Origin: Bubalus kerabau
Lineage: Eukaryota; Chordata; Mammalia; Artiodactyla; Bovidae
Direction of reading: 5' to 3'
NCBI RefSeq assembly: GCF_029407905.1
Contig: NC_073643.1
Coordinates: forward strand, 28,672,001-28,736,000
DNA: 64,000 nucleotides
Positions within the stretch are counted from its first letter, which is position 1. The number at the start of each line of letters is the position of its first letter. Shown here piece by piece: positions 33,436-44,260 of the stretch. The notes beneath the pieces are model-generated. The model searched no databases and was not told the origin of the DNA. It worked only from the letters and a program-made list of their open reading frames with translations. A program made the translations under genes and the position numbers.

Positions 33436-33900
33436 GTTGACCGCCTCCCCCCTCCGGCGCCGCGCCCGGGGCCCTGCGGAGGGCGAACGCACGCGGGCGC
33501 ACGCGGCCCGAGCGCAGGGCGACGCCGGGTCCGGCGGGGTGCAGCGGGGAGAGCCGGCGGCGCGAGGCGCGGGACCTCGTTGGCTGTTCCACAGCGCTCC
33601 CCGCCCCTCCCGCCCGCGCGTCTCCCCTCCTTCCCGCGCCCGCGCGGAGAGGCGGAGGCGCAGGCAGCGCTTGCTCGGCGCCGGCAGCAGCCACAGCAGC
33701 CTGGCGCGCGGTGGCGGCGGCTGTCGGGCGGGCGCCGTGGGCTCGGCTGGGAACAGCGCGGACCGGGACACTGCGGCGGCGGCTCGCGCGGGCGCGCACT
33801 GCTGCCCGGCGGGCCCGGGCTGTCGGTGGCTGGCAAGTTGGCGGGGCTAGCGCCTGGTCAGCTAGCTGCAGGGACCAGGTAGGTTCTGGCGTGCCCGGCT
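33385..33900. promoter_or_regulatory. CpG-island promoter, possibly bidirectional
   Basis: This is the only GC- and CpG-dense block in an otherwise AT-rich window. It has GC-box-like sequence ('ccccgcccctcccgcccgcg' near 33600), an E2F-like 'ttcccgcgcc' near 33631, CG-rich 'tgcgcgcac' elements near 33406 and no TATA box. CpGs are retained, which implies protection from methylation in the germ line. Donor-like sites face outward on both sides (minus strand at 33374, plus strand at 33879), as in a divergent promoter. Confidence 0.85.
33750..33878 (+). other. Candidate non-coding first exon (plus strand)
   Basis: The island ends in 'gggaccag|gtaggt', with donor GT at 33879-33880, a good match to the splice-donor consensus. 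The sequence before it has no ATG-initiated frame that reaches the donor. The ATG frame from 33434 stops at 33848-33850. So the exon would be 5' UTR. The start shown is arbitrary because I cannot place the transcription start. The gene is not identified and no later exon is evident within the window. Confidence 0.45.
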
Positions 33901-35375
33901 CCTCGCACCGGTCCGGTTACTGAAATGAGCCATCCGCTGGGGCAAACTTTCCTCACTGGCTTCATGGCTCCTCAGCCCCAAAGTTTGTTTGCGGAGAAAT
34001 ACACCTGAAGGGTCGAAAATAAAAGCTGCCTCTCCTAGCTGCTTTGCTTTAGGGGGGTTATTTTGCCTTTTCTCGGGGGAGGATTGATTTCCGGATAGGA
34101 AGACGCCGCATCCCTGGCAGGAGCGTGGCGAAAAGCGAGGTGGGTTCCCCTGGCTTATCCTTTACGGAGCGGTTTTGGCCAGTGAAAGTTGGGAGGAAAA
34201 GTTGTGAACCATGAGGGTGCAGAGGAAGAACCCCAGGTCCATGGTGCAGAGAGTGGAAATGGGAAACCTTTTTTTTTTTTTTTTGCCAGAACCCTCCTTC
34301 CTGGCTTCCAGCTCTGAGCAAGCCAGGGTGGAGGATGCTTCTATTAGCAATCAAGTTTTCCAGCTGCATTCTGTTTCCACTTTCAAATCTGCAGTCTTGG
34401 ACGGAATCCTCCGTTGCGTTCATTTGCCAGGTTTTCTCTGATGGGCAGTAATCCAGTGTAATTGAGATTGGCCGCTCGTCTTTGGATGCTTCTCAGTTCT
34501 CTGAGGCGCCCTGCGAAGCTCACCAAGCAGGTATCAGAATATTTAGATCAGAAAACTAGGAAGTGCTAACCGGGCAGTCCAAGTCATAACACCTTGGGGG
34601 TTTTTTTTTGTTTGTTTTTTGTTTTTTGTTTTTTTTTTGGTTTGCTTGATGTGAACAGCTTCTGGGCTCTGCTTGTGCAAAGCTCCACGGCCCGCCAGTC
34701 CTATCCTTCCCTGTATCCTTCCCTGTATCGCATTTGTTTATTGATTTACAACACAGAGATGCGCCCAGAGGAATGATTTAATAACAAACGGTGCCCGCTA
34801 TGGGAAGGAGAGCAAATCGCCGTTCTGAGCCTAAGGGAGGGACACAGACAGAGCTCTGGGAAAGGGGTGGCTAAATCTGTTCATCTCAAACCAAGATGTG
34901 GGGAAACGCAGCTAGAGAAAGCAACAGACAGGAGGTGTGTCATGTGCAGGAAGGAGGTCAGAAACCCCGGCTCATATGGTAACTAGCTAAATGCAGAAAT
35001 AATTTAAAGATGATTAAGCAAGAATAACTGGGGGAAAAAAAGTAGGAAGACTGTGAGTGCTGTGGTCTTTATCTACCCCCACAGAGATGAATATCAGACC
35101 AGCTGAAAAAGAATTCTGATCTGTAAAGAGATTAAAAACAGGAATTAATCAGAACAATGAATCAGAGCCCTTCTGAGATTGAAAGGAGGAGTAATTGCTT
35201 TTGAAACAGCTATTATGTCTCAATATTGAAGTCAAACGTGTTACTTTTGCCTTGTTAGCTCTGTTTACTAACAGTAACAGGACTTTGGCTGCTGTAACCT
35301 GGCATCTGAGTTTGTGGTTTTAACCCTTTGTGGGTCAAGTTACTAGCGACGAAGTTGTCTGGGGTTAATATCCAT
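33901..35375. other. Intron-like flank after the CpG island, no transposons
   Basis: Unique-looking sequence. It has a T17 run at 34269-34284, a T-rich tract at 34601-34639 and a perfect 12-bp tandem duplication (tatccttccctg at 34702-34713 and 34714-34725). No gene is recognised. Confidence 0.5.
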
Positions 35376-35465
35376 ATCCGTTTGAACAGTGCTTGCATAA
35401 ATGCCTACTATGTGCCAATTACTGAGGGCAATAAGACAGGTTCTCCCAAGCATTGTTCATAAAAT
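35376..35465 (-). mobile_element. L2 3' end fragment (antisense), weak
   Basis: 'gcttgcataaatgcctacta' and 'tgtgccaattactgagggca' are the antisense L2 terminus in short form. Confidence 0.4.
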
Positions 35466-35639
35466 ATGTCTGATAGGTTCAGCTTTCTTAATGGGGAAGA
35501 CTGCAAATTATAAAATTAGGGGCTTCAGGGATTACTCATGTTTGAATGCATGCTTGTAATCAGTTGAGAGTCAACATGTAGTTTGAGGACCCCGGAAAGG
35601 ATCCATATCCATCAGGAACATAGAGCAAATTGCTGCACA

Positions 35640-36830
35640 TTTGTTTTTACATGAGTGGTGGGATTGAATACATATGCATGGGCCTCCTTTCTAAAGATGG
35701 GCTATCAGAGGCATTGAGTGGCTAATTGATTTGCAGCAGAATAGATTCAGGCACTGCCTGCCTCAGCAGACAATAACGTTCAGCCCCATGCCCTACTTGC
35801 TGTCTGGATGTCATTAATGTCAGCCTGAAGACATGAAGGCATTAAGTTCATTTCTACAGGAGAATGCTAACTTTTAAATATCTTTTACAACGCAACCAGA
35901 TAGCCCAAGTGTTCCTTCAAATGGGAACAAAACATTTAATAGGACCAAAGTGCTGAGCAATTTCAACTCGAGCAAAAGATTAGCTGCGGACAACAAGCTG
36001 TGGCCTTTCCGTTGCTGATTTATGCTCAATTTTATCACTGTCACATTTCATATATGCCTAGTTATTACAAAATAATAACCTCTTCGCTCTGCTGGCAAGG
36101 TATGTCTTTCTCTTTTATAAGTTTCTAACTCCTTCTCATCCATTTAGTACACATTTTCCAGCTTTGTTTTTACTGCATAATTTAAGTGTCCAACTTGAAG
36201 TTCTCATTAACTCTTAATATGTTTTGTGCTGAAATAGTATATAGATATAATTGCCCCTTTCAAATGGCCAGATCTATATATAGCTCAGTGTATTGTTGCA
36301 ATGCCATTAAACAGAGAAGCTCTATTTTCCAGTCACCAGTTAGTAAGTTGTTAGCAGTAAGGTAATGTTATCTTATGCATTAGGAGATACGCGGAGGGCA
36401 GGAGGATTTATTGATGCTGTGCATGTTTGCTTGCCATCTCTGATTTAATCATTACCAGTCCAACCTTAATAACCCTTCTGATCTTAGGGAGGTACTTTGT
36501 CTCCCTAAAGATGGGCATCTCTGAGGTGCTCCTATAATTTTATTAGTCACTTAGTGCTATTGGGCTATTCCTTTCTTACGCTTGATAATAAGCATTGGAT
36601 AATACCCCTTTTTGCAAAGATGTTTGGCAGTAATTAGCATCCTGCAGCCACAGAATATTTTAAGATAGAACACTGCTTGAGATTGATGAGTTACAGATCT
36701 CAGTCTCAGATCTAATTTGTATAAAAAATTCAGAATTGAGTATCGGATCATGTGTGTGAAATGACTTTTGTGCCCACTCCCGCCAAGCGTTCTTTGCCCT
36801 TTAGTCCCTATCCCCATTGCAGCTCAATAT
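35640..36830. promoter_or_regulatory. Candidate conserved non-coding (enhancer-like) block
   Basis: About 1.2 kb of unique-looking sequence free of repeats, rich in homeodomain-type cores ('ggctaattgattt' near 35719, 'agtaattagcatcc' near 36631) with intermixed balanced-composition segments. Conservation is suggested only by its lack of insertions and simple sequence. I cannot test it by alignment. Confidence 0.3.
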
Positions 36831-37469
36831 GTCTCCTAAACACGATGGCATATTCCTTTTGAAAATTTGCTGCAGGATAAATGCACTTTCTCTTTGAAAC
36901 TTTGTATGCCAAGTTTCAATCCACAGTACAGTTTTATTCCCCCCCCTTCTTATGTACATGTTATAAACAAGAAATAAGGCTTTGTAATAGAAGTGCTGGC
37001 AGAACTTTATTGCATCTCAAACAGCTCTGCTACTTGGAATGTAAATATTTGTAGAATCTTTACTGTGCAAGAAGCTGCCTTGCCAAAAAAAGTGAGAAGA
37101 AATGACTATTTTATTAAGTAGGATAAAATAATTCAGAAGGTATGCATATTCCTTATGGCAGACATATTGACATTTTAAGAATAGATTATGTATGTTATAG
37201 CAATTCCATAGCACTCTCTTAGGTGCCTTTAGAAATCAGACTATAAATTTTCTGTGTTCTAAAATAGAACAGATTTGTTTTTCTAAATCGTGACTCTGAA
37301 TGCCTTGGAAATGTTAAGAGATGAGCTCTGTAATTCAAAAAGCACTTTGATTATATTGCTGATAAATGAGCCTGACAGTATACTATTTTTAATAGAATAA
37401 AGAATTATTGGGATCACAAAACTTGAAAAACTCTTATTTTGGGAACTAGTGCAACTCAGTTCTCATGTG
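36831..37469. other. Unclassified AT-rich sequence
   Basis: No gene or recognisable repeat; end of the transposon-poor zone. Confidence 0.5.
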
Positions 37470-37768
37470 TCCTTTTGATTATAACTCTAAAACATTTCTC
37501 CAGTTTGCCCACTTCCCTCCAGTCATATCATCCTACTCCAACTCACATCTTCTCTCCTGAGACAACTACACTGGCTTCCCTGCCTTCTTTCTTGATTCTT
37601 TCCCCAAATTCTTCTTGCACAGCTGTCAGGGCAGTATTTTTCTTTTTTCATTGTAAATTAAATTAGTACTCCTCTCCTCCAAGCACTTAGATGGCTTTCT
37701 GTGGTGTTCAGAGCTATTTGTCATAAGAGAGTCCTGTAGGATTCAAACACTACCAGTAAGAACTTACT
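37470..37768 (+). mobile_element. L2 LINE internal/3' region, left part
   Basis: 'cagctgtcagggcagtattt', 'ttagtactcctctcctccaa' and 'atggctttctgtggtgttca' follow the end of L2 ORF2 in sense. The element is interrupted by a BOV-A2 and resumes at 37891. Confidence 0.65.
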
Positions 37769-37890
37769 ATGCTAAGTCACTTCAGTCGTGTCCGACTCTG
37801 CGCAACCCCATAGACGGCAGCCCACCAGGCTCCCCCGTCCCTGGGATTCTCCAGACGAGAACACTGGAGTGGGTTGCCATTTCCTTCTCC
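37769..37890 (-). mobile_element. BOV-A2-type SINE monomer (antisense), nested in L2
   Basis: 'gctaagtcacttcagtcgtg' to 'gggttgccatttccttctcc' is one BovA unit in antisense with a very short tail. I see no clear target-site duplication. Confidence 0.9.
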
Positions 37891-38230
37891 TTCTAGGCTT
37901 TATTTTTTATGTCTGTGGTTTTGTTGACCTCTTTCCTGTAGGGCTCCATCTGTCCCATTGTCTGGTAGCTCTCTTTAGCCTTTACCCCCAAACACACAAA
38001 CACATGAAGACACACACACACACTCTGAATATTTTGCCTGATGCTCATTCCTTAGGTCACAGTTCAAATACCAATTTCTCAGAGAGGGCTCTCTTTGATT
38101 TCCTTTCTTCTCTAAATTAGGGCACCTCTGTTCATATCCTCCATAACTTTCTGTTCATGTCCTTCTTATTGTAACTTGGAACTGTTTCCTCATCTGATAC
38201 CTGTTGACTGTTCTGTGAGCCGTCTTGTGA
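37891..38230 (+). mobile_element. L2 LINE 3' region, right part
   Basis: 'attccttaggtcacagttca' and 'ccaatttctcagagagggct' are the L2 block just upstream of its 3' UTR. An internal run of CA units lies at 38011-38022. A BovB 3' end cuts the element at about 38231. Confidence 0.7.
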
Positions 38231-39677
38231 ACAGTTGTTGTTCAGTTGCTCAGTTGTGTCCAGCTCTCTGTGACGCCATGGACTGCAGCACGCCAGGCTT
38301 CCCTGTCCTTGACTATCTCCCGGAGCTTGCTCAAACTCATGTCCATTGAGTCGGTGATGCCATTCAACCATCTGGTCCTCTGTTGTCCCCTTCTCCTCCT
38401 GCCTTCAGTCTTTTCCAGCATCAGGGTCTTTTCCAATGAGCTGGGTCTTTTCAAATGAGTTGGCTCTTTGTATCAGGTGGCTAAAGTATTGGAGCCTCAG
38501 TATCAATCATTCCGATGAATATTCAGGCTTGATTTTCTTTAGGATTGACTGGTTTGATCTCCATGCATTCCAAGGGACTGTCAAGAGTCTTTGCTAGCAC
38601 CCGAATTTGAAAGAATTGATTCTTTAGCACTCAGCCTTCTTTATGATCCAACACCCACATCCATGTGTGACTACTAGAAAAATCATAACTTTGTCTAGAC
38701 AAGACATTTGTCTGCAAAGTAATGTCTCTGCTTTTTAATACGTGGTCTATGTTTGTCATAGCTTTTCTTCTAAGGAGCAAGAGTCTTTAATTTCATGGCT
38801 GCAGTCACCATCTGCAGTGATTTTGGAGCCCAAGAAAATAAAGACTGTTATTGTTTCCATTGTTAACCCATTTTTTGCCATGAAGTGATGGAACCAGATG
38901 CCATGATCTTAGTTTTCTGAAAGTTGAGTTTTAAGACAGCTTTTTCACTCTCCTCGTTCACTTTCAAGAGGCTCTTTAGATCCTCTTCACTTTCTGCCAT
39001 AAGGGTGGTGTCATCTGCATATCTGAGGTTATTGATATTTCTCCCAGCAATCTTGATTCCAGCTTGTGCTTCATCCAGCCCAGCATTTCACATAATGTAT
39101 TCTGCTTACAATTTAAATAAGCAGGGTGACAATATACAGCCTTAATGTACTCCTTTCCCAACTTTGAACCAGTCTGTTTTCACATATCTGGTTTTAACTT
39201 GCTTCTTGACCTGCATACAGACTTTTTAGGAGCAGGTACATTATTCCTATCTCTTTAAGAATTTTCCACAGTTATTGTTATCCACAGAGTTAAAGGCTTT
39301 CGTGTAGTCCATGAAGCTGCAGTAGATGTTTTTCTAGAATTCTCTTGCTTTTTCTGTGATCTGATGGATGTTGACAATTTGATCACTGGTTCCTCTGTCT
39401 TTTCTAAATTCAGCCTGTACATCTGGAAGTTATCAGTCCATGTACTGTTGAAGCATAGCTTAAAGGATTTTGAGCATTACTTGGCTAGCATGTGAAATAG
39501 GTGCAATTATGCGGTAGTGTGAACATTTTTTGGCATTGCTCTTCTTTGGGATTACAATGAAAGTTGAGCATTTCCAGTCCTGTGGCCACCTCTGAGTTTT
39601 CCAAATTTCCTGGCATATTGAGTGCAGCACTTTTACAGCATCATCTTTTAGAATTTGAAATAGCTCAGGTGGAATTC

Positions 39678-39870
39678 TCTAGGAGTCCGACAAGACTGAG
39701 CGACTTCACTTTCACTTTTCACTTTCATGCATTGAAGAAGGAAATGGCAACCCACTCCAGTGTTCTTGCCTGGAGAATCCCAGGGACGGGGGAGCCTGGT
39801 GGGCTGCCGTCTCTGGGGTCGCACAGAGTCGGACATGACTGAAGCGACTTAGCAGCAGCAGCAGCAGCAG
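39678..39870 (+). mobile_element. BOV-A2 SINE nested in BovB, 12-bp target-site duplication
   Basis: It starts in the linker region ('actttcacttttcactttca'), has one full BovA unit close to consensus ('ggagaatcccagggacgggg', 'cgtctctggggtcgcacaga') and an AGC tail of about seven units. The 12-mer caggtggaattc at 39666-39677 and 39871-39882 is a perfect duplication of BovB sequence. It looks young. Confidence 0.95.
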
Positions 39871-40652
39871 CAGGTGGAATTCCGTCACCTCCACTAGCTT
39901 TGTTCGTAGTGATGCTTCCTAAGGCCCACTTAACTCCGTACTACAGGATCTCTGGTTCTAGATAAGTGATCACACCATCGTGTATATCCATGTCATTATG
40001 ATCTTTCTTGTATAGTTCTTCCAAGTATGCTTGCCACCTCTTCTTAATCTCTTCTGTCCATACCATTTCTGTCCTTTATTGTGCCCATCTTTGCATAAAC
40101 TATTATTCCCTTGGTATCTCAAATTTTCTTGAAGAGATATCTAGTCTTTCCCATTCTATTGTTTTCCTCTTTTTTTGCATTGTTTACTTAGGGAGGCTTT
40201 CTTATATCTCCTTGTTATTCTTTGGAACTCTGCATTCACAGGGGTATATCTTTCCTTTTCTCCTTTGCCTTTTGCTTTTTATTTTCTCAATTTTTTGTGA
40301 GACCTCCTCAGACAACCATTTTGTCTTTTTGCATTTCTTTTTCTTGGGGATGGTTTTGAACAGTGCCTCCAGTATGGTGTTATGAACCTCCATCCATAGT
40401 TCTTCAGGCACTCTGTCTATCAGATATAATCCCTTCACTCTGTTTGTCACTTCCACTGTATAATTGTAAGGGATTTGATTTAGATACCTGAATGGTCTAG
40501 TGGTTTTCCCTGCTTTCTTCAATTTAAATCTGAATTTTTCAATAAGTAGTTCATGATCGGAGCCACAGTCAGCTCTTGGTCTTTTTTTTTTTTCCTGACT
40601 GTATAGAGCTTCTCCATTTGGCTGCAAAGAATGTAATGAATCTGATTTCAGT

Positions 40653-40691
40653 ACAGGCTTCCCTGATGGCTCAGATGGTAAAGAGTCCAAC
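40653..40691 (+). mobile_element. Isolated Bov-tA head (about 35 bp) inside BovB
   Basis: 'aggcttccctgatggctcag' plus 'atggtaaagagtcc' is the first part of a Bov-tA tRNA-like head, with no body or 3' tail. It interrupts BovB between 'ctgatttcagt' and 'ttcggtattgacc', which are adjacent in other BovB copies in spirit ('tgatttcggtgttgacc'). The flanking ttcagt and ttcggt could be a short target-site duplication. Confidence 0.7.
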
Positions 40692-41746
40692 TTCGGTATT
40701 GACCATCTGATAATGTCCATATGTAGAGCCATCTCTTGTGTTGTTGGAGGAGGTTGTTTGCTATGACCAGTGTGTTCTCTTGGCAAAACTCTGTTAGCCT
40801 TTGTCCTGCTTCATTTTGTACTCCAAAGCCAAACTTGCCTGTTACTCCAGGTATCTCTTGATTTCTTACTTTTGCATTTCATTCACCTATGATGAAAAAG
40901 ACACCTTTCTTTGATGTTAGTTCTAGAAGGTCTTGTAGGTCTTCATAGAACCATTCACCTTCAACTTCTTCAGCATTACTGGTTGGGGCATAGGCTTGGA
41001 TTACTAATATGTTAAATGGTTTGCCTTGGAAATAATCAGAGATATTCTGTCATTTTTGAGATTGCACCCAAGCGCTGCATTTTGAACTCTTTTGTTGACT
41101 ATGATGGCTACTCCATTTCTTCTAAGGGATTCTTGCCCATGGTAGTAGATATAATGGTCATCTGAATTAAATCTACCTGTTCCCATCCACTTTGGTTCAC
41201 TGAGTCTGTCGATGTTCACTCTTGTCATCTGTTTGACCACTTTCAATTTACTTTGATTCATGGACCTAATGTTCCAGGTTCCTATGCAATATTGTTCTTT
41301 ACAGCATCAGACTTTACTCCCACCACCAGACACATCCACCACTGGGTGGTGTTTTTGCTTTGGCTCCCTCTCTCCATTCCTTCTTGAGCTATTTCTCCAC
41401 TCTTCTCCAGTAGCGTATCCGGCACCTACTGACCTTAGTTCATCTTTCAGTGTCCTATCTTTTTGCCTTTTCATACTGTTCATGGGGTTCTCAAGGCAAG
41501 AATGATGAAGTGGTTTGTCATTCCCTTCTCCAGGGTACCACATTTTGTCAGAACTCTACACCAAGATCTGTCCATCTTGAGAGGCCCTACATTGCATGGC
41601 TCATAGTTTCATTGAGTAAGACAGGGCTGCAATCTGTTTGATCAGTTTGGTCAAGCAGTTACCACATCTGTTTTCCTTGCTACTGCAAGGCAGCTCTTGT
41701 TATAGTACCTGGCTCACAGTGAGTTTGATGCACCATGCAGCTTGCT

Positions 41747-41957
41747 GTTGCTGTTCACTTTCTAAGTTGTATCTGACTCTTTGTGACCCCAAGGACTGTA
41801 TAGCCCTCCAGGCTCCTCTGTCCATGGGATTTTCAAGGCAAGAATACTGGAATGGTTTGCCATTTTCCTCTCCTGGGGATCTTCCTGACCCAGGAACCGA
41901 CCTCTGTCTCCTGCTTGGCTAGTAGATTCTTTGCCACCGAGCCACTAGGAAGCCCTG
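41747..41957 (-). mobile_element. Bov-tA SINE (antisense)
   Basis: 'tgttgctgttcactttctaa', 'ccatgggattttcaaggcaa' and 'gggatcttcctgacccagga' lead to the head 'ttgccaccgagccactagga'. It adjoins the 5' end of the antisense BovB. Confidence 0.9.
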
Positions 41958-42273
41958 ATCCCACCCATGAGAACTGTGCTTTGGGGGCATTGAGTTTGCA
42001 ACATGTGACTGAGCACCCTTGTGACCAGGGCTTCCGTGAAGATTCTCCCTGTTCAGCAAAAGTCTGCAGCTGGCTTTCAGAGTATTCTCTCTGTGGCATT
42101 GTGCATAGTCTCTTAGATCTCCTGAATATCTACTACTTCAGACTTATTTTGTCAATATGGCAGTCATCCTTTTTCTTCTCAAGCTGGTTCAAATTTAGAT
42201 GATGTATTTTTTCTTTGACTCTCATCGTGGTCCTCAAGGCATGTGGCACCAGAGGTCTTTGGCATCACCTTCT
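41958..42273. other. Unclassified sequence, possible BovB 5' continuation
   Basis: About 0.3 kb between two SINEs. It could be more BovB 5' UTR separated by the Bov-tA, but I have no second copy in the window to compare. Confidence 0.3.
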
Positions 42274-42286
42274 TCCTTTGTTCCTG

Positions 42287-42546
42287 CTGCTGCTGCTAAG
42301 TCGCTTCAGTCGTGTCTGACTCTGTGCGACCCCAGAGACGGCAGCCCACCAGGCAAGAACTCTCTAGGCAAGAACACTGGAGTGGGTTGCCATTGCCTTC
42401 TCCAATGCATGAAAGTGAAAAGTGAAAGTGAAGTCGCTCAGTCATTCCCGACTCTTAGTGACCGCATGGACTGCAGCCTACCAGGCTCCTCTGTCCATGG
42501 ATTTTCCAGGCAAGAGTACTGGAGTGAGGTGCCATTGCCTTCTCTG
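42287..42546 (-). mobile_element. BOV-A2 SINE dimer (antisense) with 13-bp target-site duplication
   Basis: Two BovA units joined by 'gcatgaaagtgaaaagtgaa' with a short CTG tail at the left. The first unit has lost about 20 bp ('ccaccaggcaagaactctct'). The 13-mer tcctttgttcctg at 42274-42286 and 42547-42559 is a perfect target-site duplication. Confidence 0.95.
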
Positions 42547-42627
42547 TCCTTTGTTCCTGTAGGTAGTCAATTGCTTAAAAATACAAGAACTTTTATTCAG
42601 GTTATTATGCACCAGTGTAGTGTCCGA

Positions 42628-42828
42628 GGGCTTCCTTGGTGACTCAGGTAAAGAATCTGCCTGCGATGTGGGAGATCCAGGTTTGATCCCTGCATTGGGA
42701 AGATCCCCTGGAGAAGGCAATGGCTACCTACTCCAGTATTCTTGCCTGGATGATTCCATGGACAGAGAAGCCTGGTGGGCTATAGTCCATGGGGTTGCAA
42801 AGAATTGAACACAACTGAGTGACTAACA
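42628..42828 (+). mobile_element. Bov-tA SINE
   Basis: Head 'ggcttccttggtgactcagg', B-box-like 'ggtttgatccctgcattggg', body 'ctactccagtattcttgcct' and end 'aattgaacacaactgagtga'. Flanks gtccgag and gtccaag may be a short, diverged target-site duplication. Confidence 0.92.
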
Positions 42829-43994
42829 CCTTCACTTTAGGGTCCAAGCACTTTATTTCTTGTACACATTTTACGTAAGTATGGCAGGTTAATAAACGAT
42901 CTTCCTTCACTCCCTTTCTTGCTCCAGTCTTTCCAACCCATGGTGTTGTGTTAATGCATCTTGTGTCATTGGACACTCACTGCCTAGAGAAGAAGTGCCA
43001 CTGATGCAGCCTGTCTACATGAGACTTCTTCCCCTGGTTTCCCCCACATGGAGCATTCCCACTACAGGCACCATCTTTCCTTACAATTCAGTGTGACACG
43101 ACTTCAGGGTCTCTGCACCCAGGGGTTCCATCTCAAGCCCCTCATTCCCATTTCAGTTCATCTCTACCCTTAATTCACTGTTACCTCTGACAGGAAAGCT
43201 CTTTAGTTTCAATCCTACCATTTATCCAGCTATGCCTATCCATGTTTCTCCAAGAAGTCTTTCTTGTCCTCCCAGACTAGATTTGCCCCATGCTGTCTGC
43301 TCTTACCTGTGTTTTAAAATGTTCTTTAGAGATACAGTGGATTAAAGTTTAACACTATTCATTTTTTAACATCTGCCTTTCCTGATAGTCTGTGAGTAGA
43401 GTAGAACCCACGTATTAGGATTTTGGTAAGTATTTGTGGAAGGAAATAAAGATAGATTCTACTGTAGTTATATTAGGGTTTCTTTTTTTGAACTTAAAAT
43501 TATTTTAGTGTATATGTAAAGATTTTATTTTACTTTACACAGGGTGACAAGCCATTCGTTGACAGACCTATACCCTAAAAGAAGCATAAGCTAAAGGTTG
43601 TCAGTATTATGGATTGGTCCTTGGTGTAATTGGTTCATTTTAGTACAAGGGGATAATTTGGAATTCTCAAATTTCATTTTTTATTAGAATAAAACATTCG
43701 GATAAGAAATAACTAAATGACTGTATCGCAAGAAATCAAAAGCATTTCTTCCTGAGCTATAAGTAATTGCTTATAAATGGATGAAAGCTTTATGAGCATT
43801 AAGCAGTCTCACCAGTTATCCTTCAAACAGAAAGCCCCTTTTATTGTGCTGAATATACTCTTTTTTCACTGCTTCCTAGTTAATGATCTTTCTAGAAACG
43901 TGGACTTTCCTTCTTGAAATAATGGAAATCCCTTGGCCCTTACAGGACTTTCAGAGTTACCTGTGGGAGTGAGTCTTGGTAACCTACATCTTAA
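42829..43994. other. Unclassified sequence
   Basis: About 1.2 kb with no gene or repeat that I recognise. Confidence 0.45.
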
Positions 43995-44260
43995 AACTTT
44001 TTGTTTTGAAGTTATTATACTCATAGCAGGTTGCAGAGATAGTACAAAGAGTTCTGAATATCCTTCACCCATCTCCCCATGATGGTGACGTTGCCTGTAG
44101 CTGCAGTATGATACCAGAGCCAGTAAATCGATCCTAGTGCGTTACATTAACTAGACAACAGATCTTATTCTGGCGTCACTATTGTTTTAACCTGATTGCA
44201 AGAATGTGTACATACCTCTGTGCTCTTTTATGCCATATATAGGTTCATGAATCTAGATTT
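43995..44260 (-). mobile_element. Old L1 3' UTR fragment (antisense)
   Basis: 'gcagagatagtacaaagagt', 'atatccttcacccatctccc', 'atggtgacgttgcctgtagc' and 'atataggttcatgaatc' follow the antisense 3' UTR of an older L1 (L1M type). Confidence 0.65.

Larger units (their letters stand above)
38232..41745 (-). mobile_element. Nearly full-length BovB LINE (antisense) with a nested SINE
   Basis: Its 3' end is at 38232. It extends about 3.3 kb, excluding the BOV-A2 at 39678-39870. On the minus strand, 41261-41004 encodes the endonuclease N-terminus (NSDDHYIYYHGQESLRRNG, VAIIVNKRV). 40786-40202 covers the region between endonuclease and RT (RPFRYLNQIPYNYTVEV). RT and C-terminal pieces follow in broken frames. 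It reaches about 200 bp further 5' than the sense copy at 53093, so it may retain most of the 5' UTR. Many stops and frameshifts make it inactive. Confidence 0.93.

Noticed and set aside
33385..33882. Long Arg/Pro/Gly-rich open frames on both strands in the CpG island
   Set aside because: GC-rich DNA lacks stop codons by composition, and several of these frames begin at GTG or TTG rather than ATG. The plus-strand ATG frame from 33434 stops before the splice donor. Only the short minus-strand exon was kept, at low confidence.
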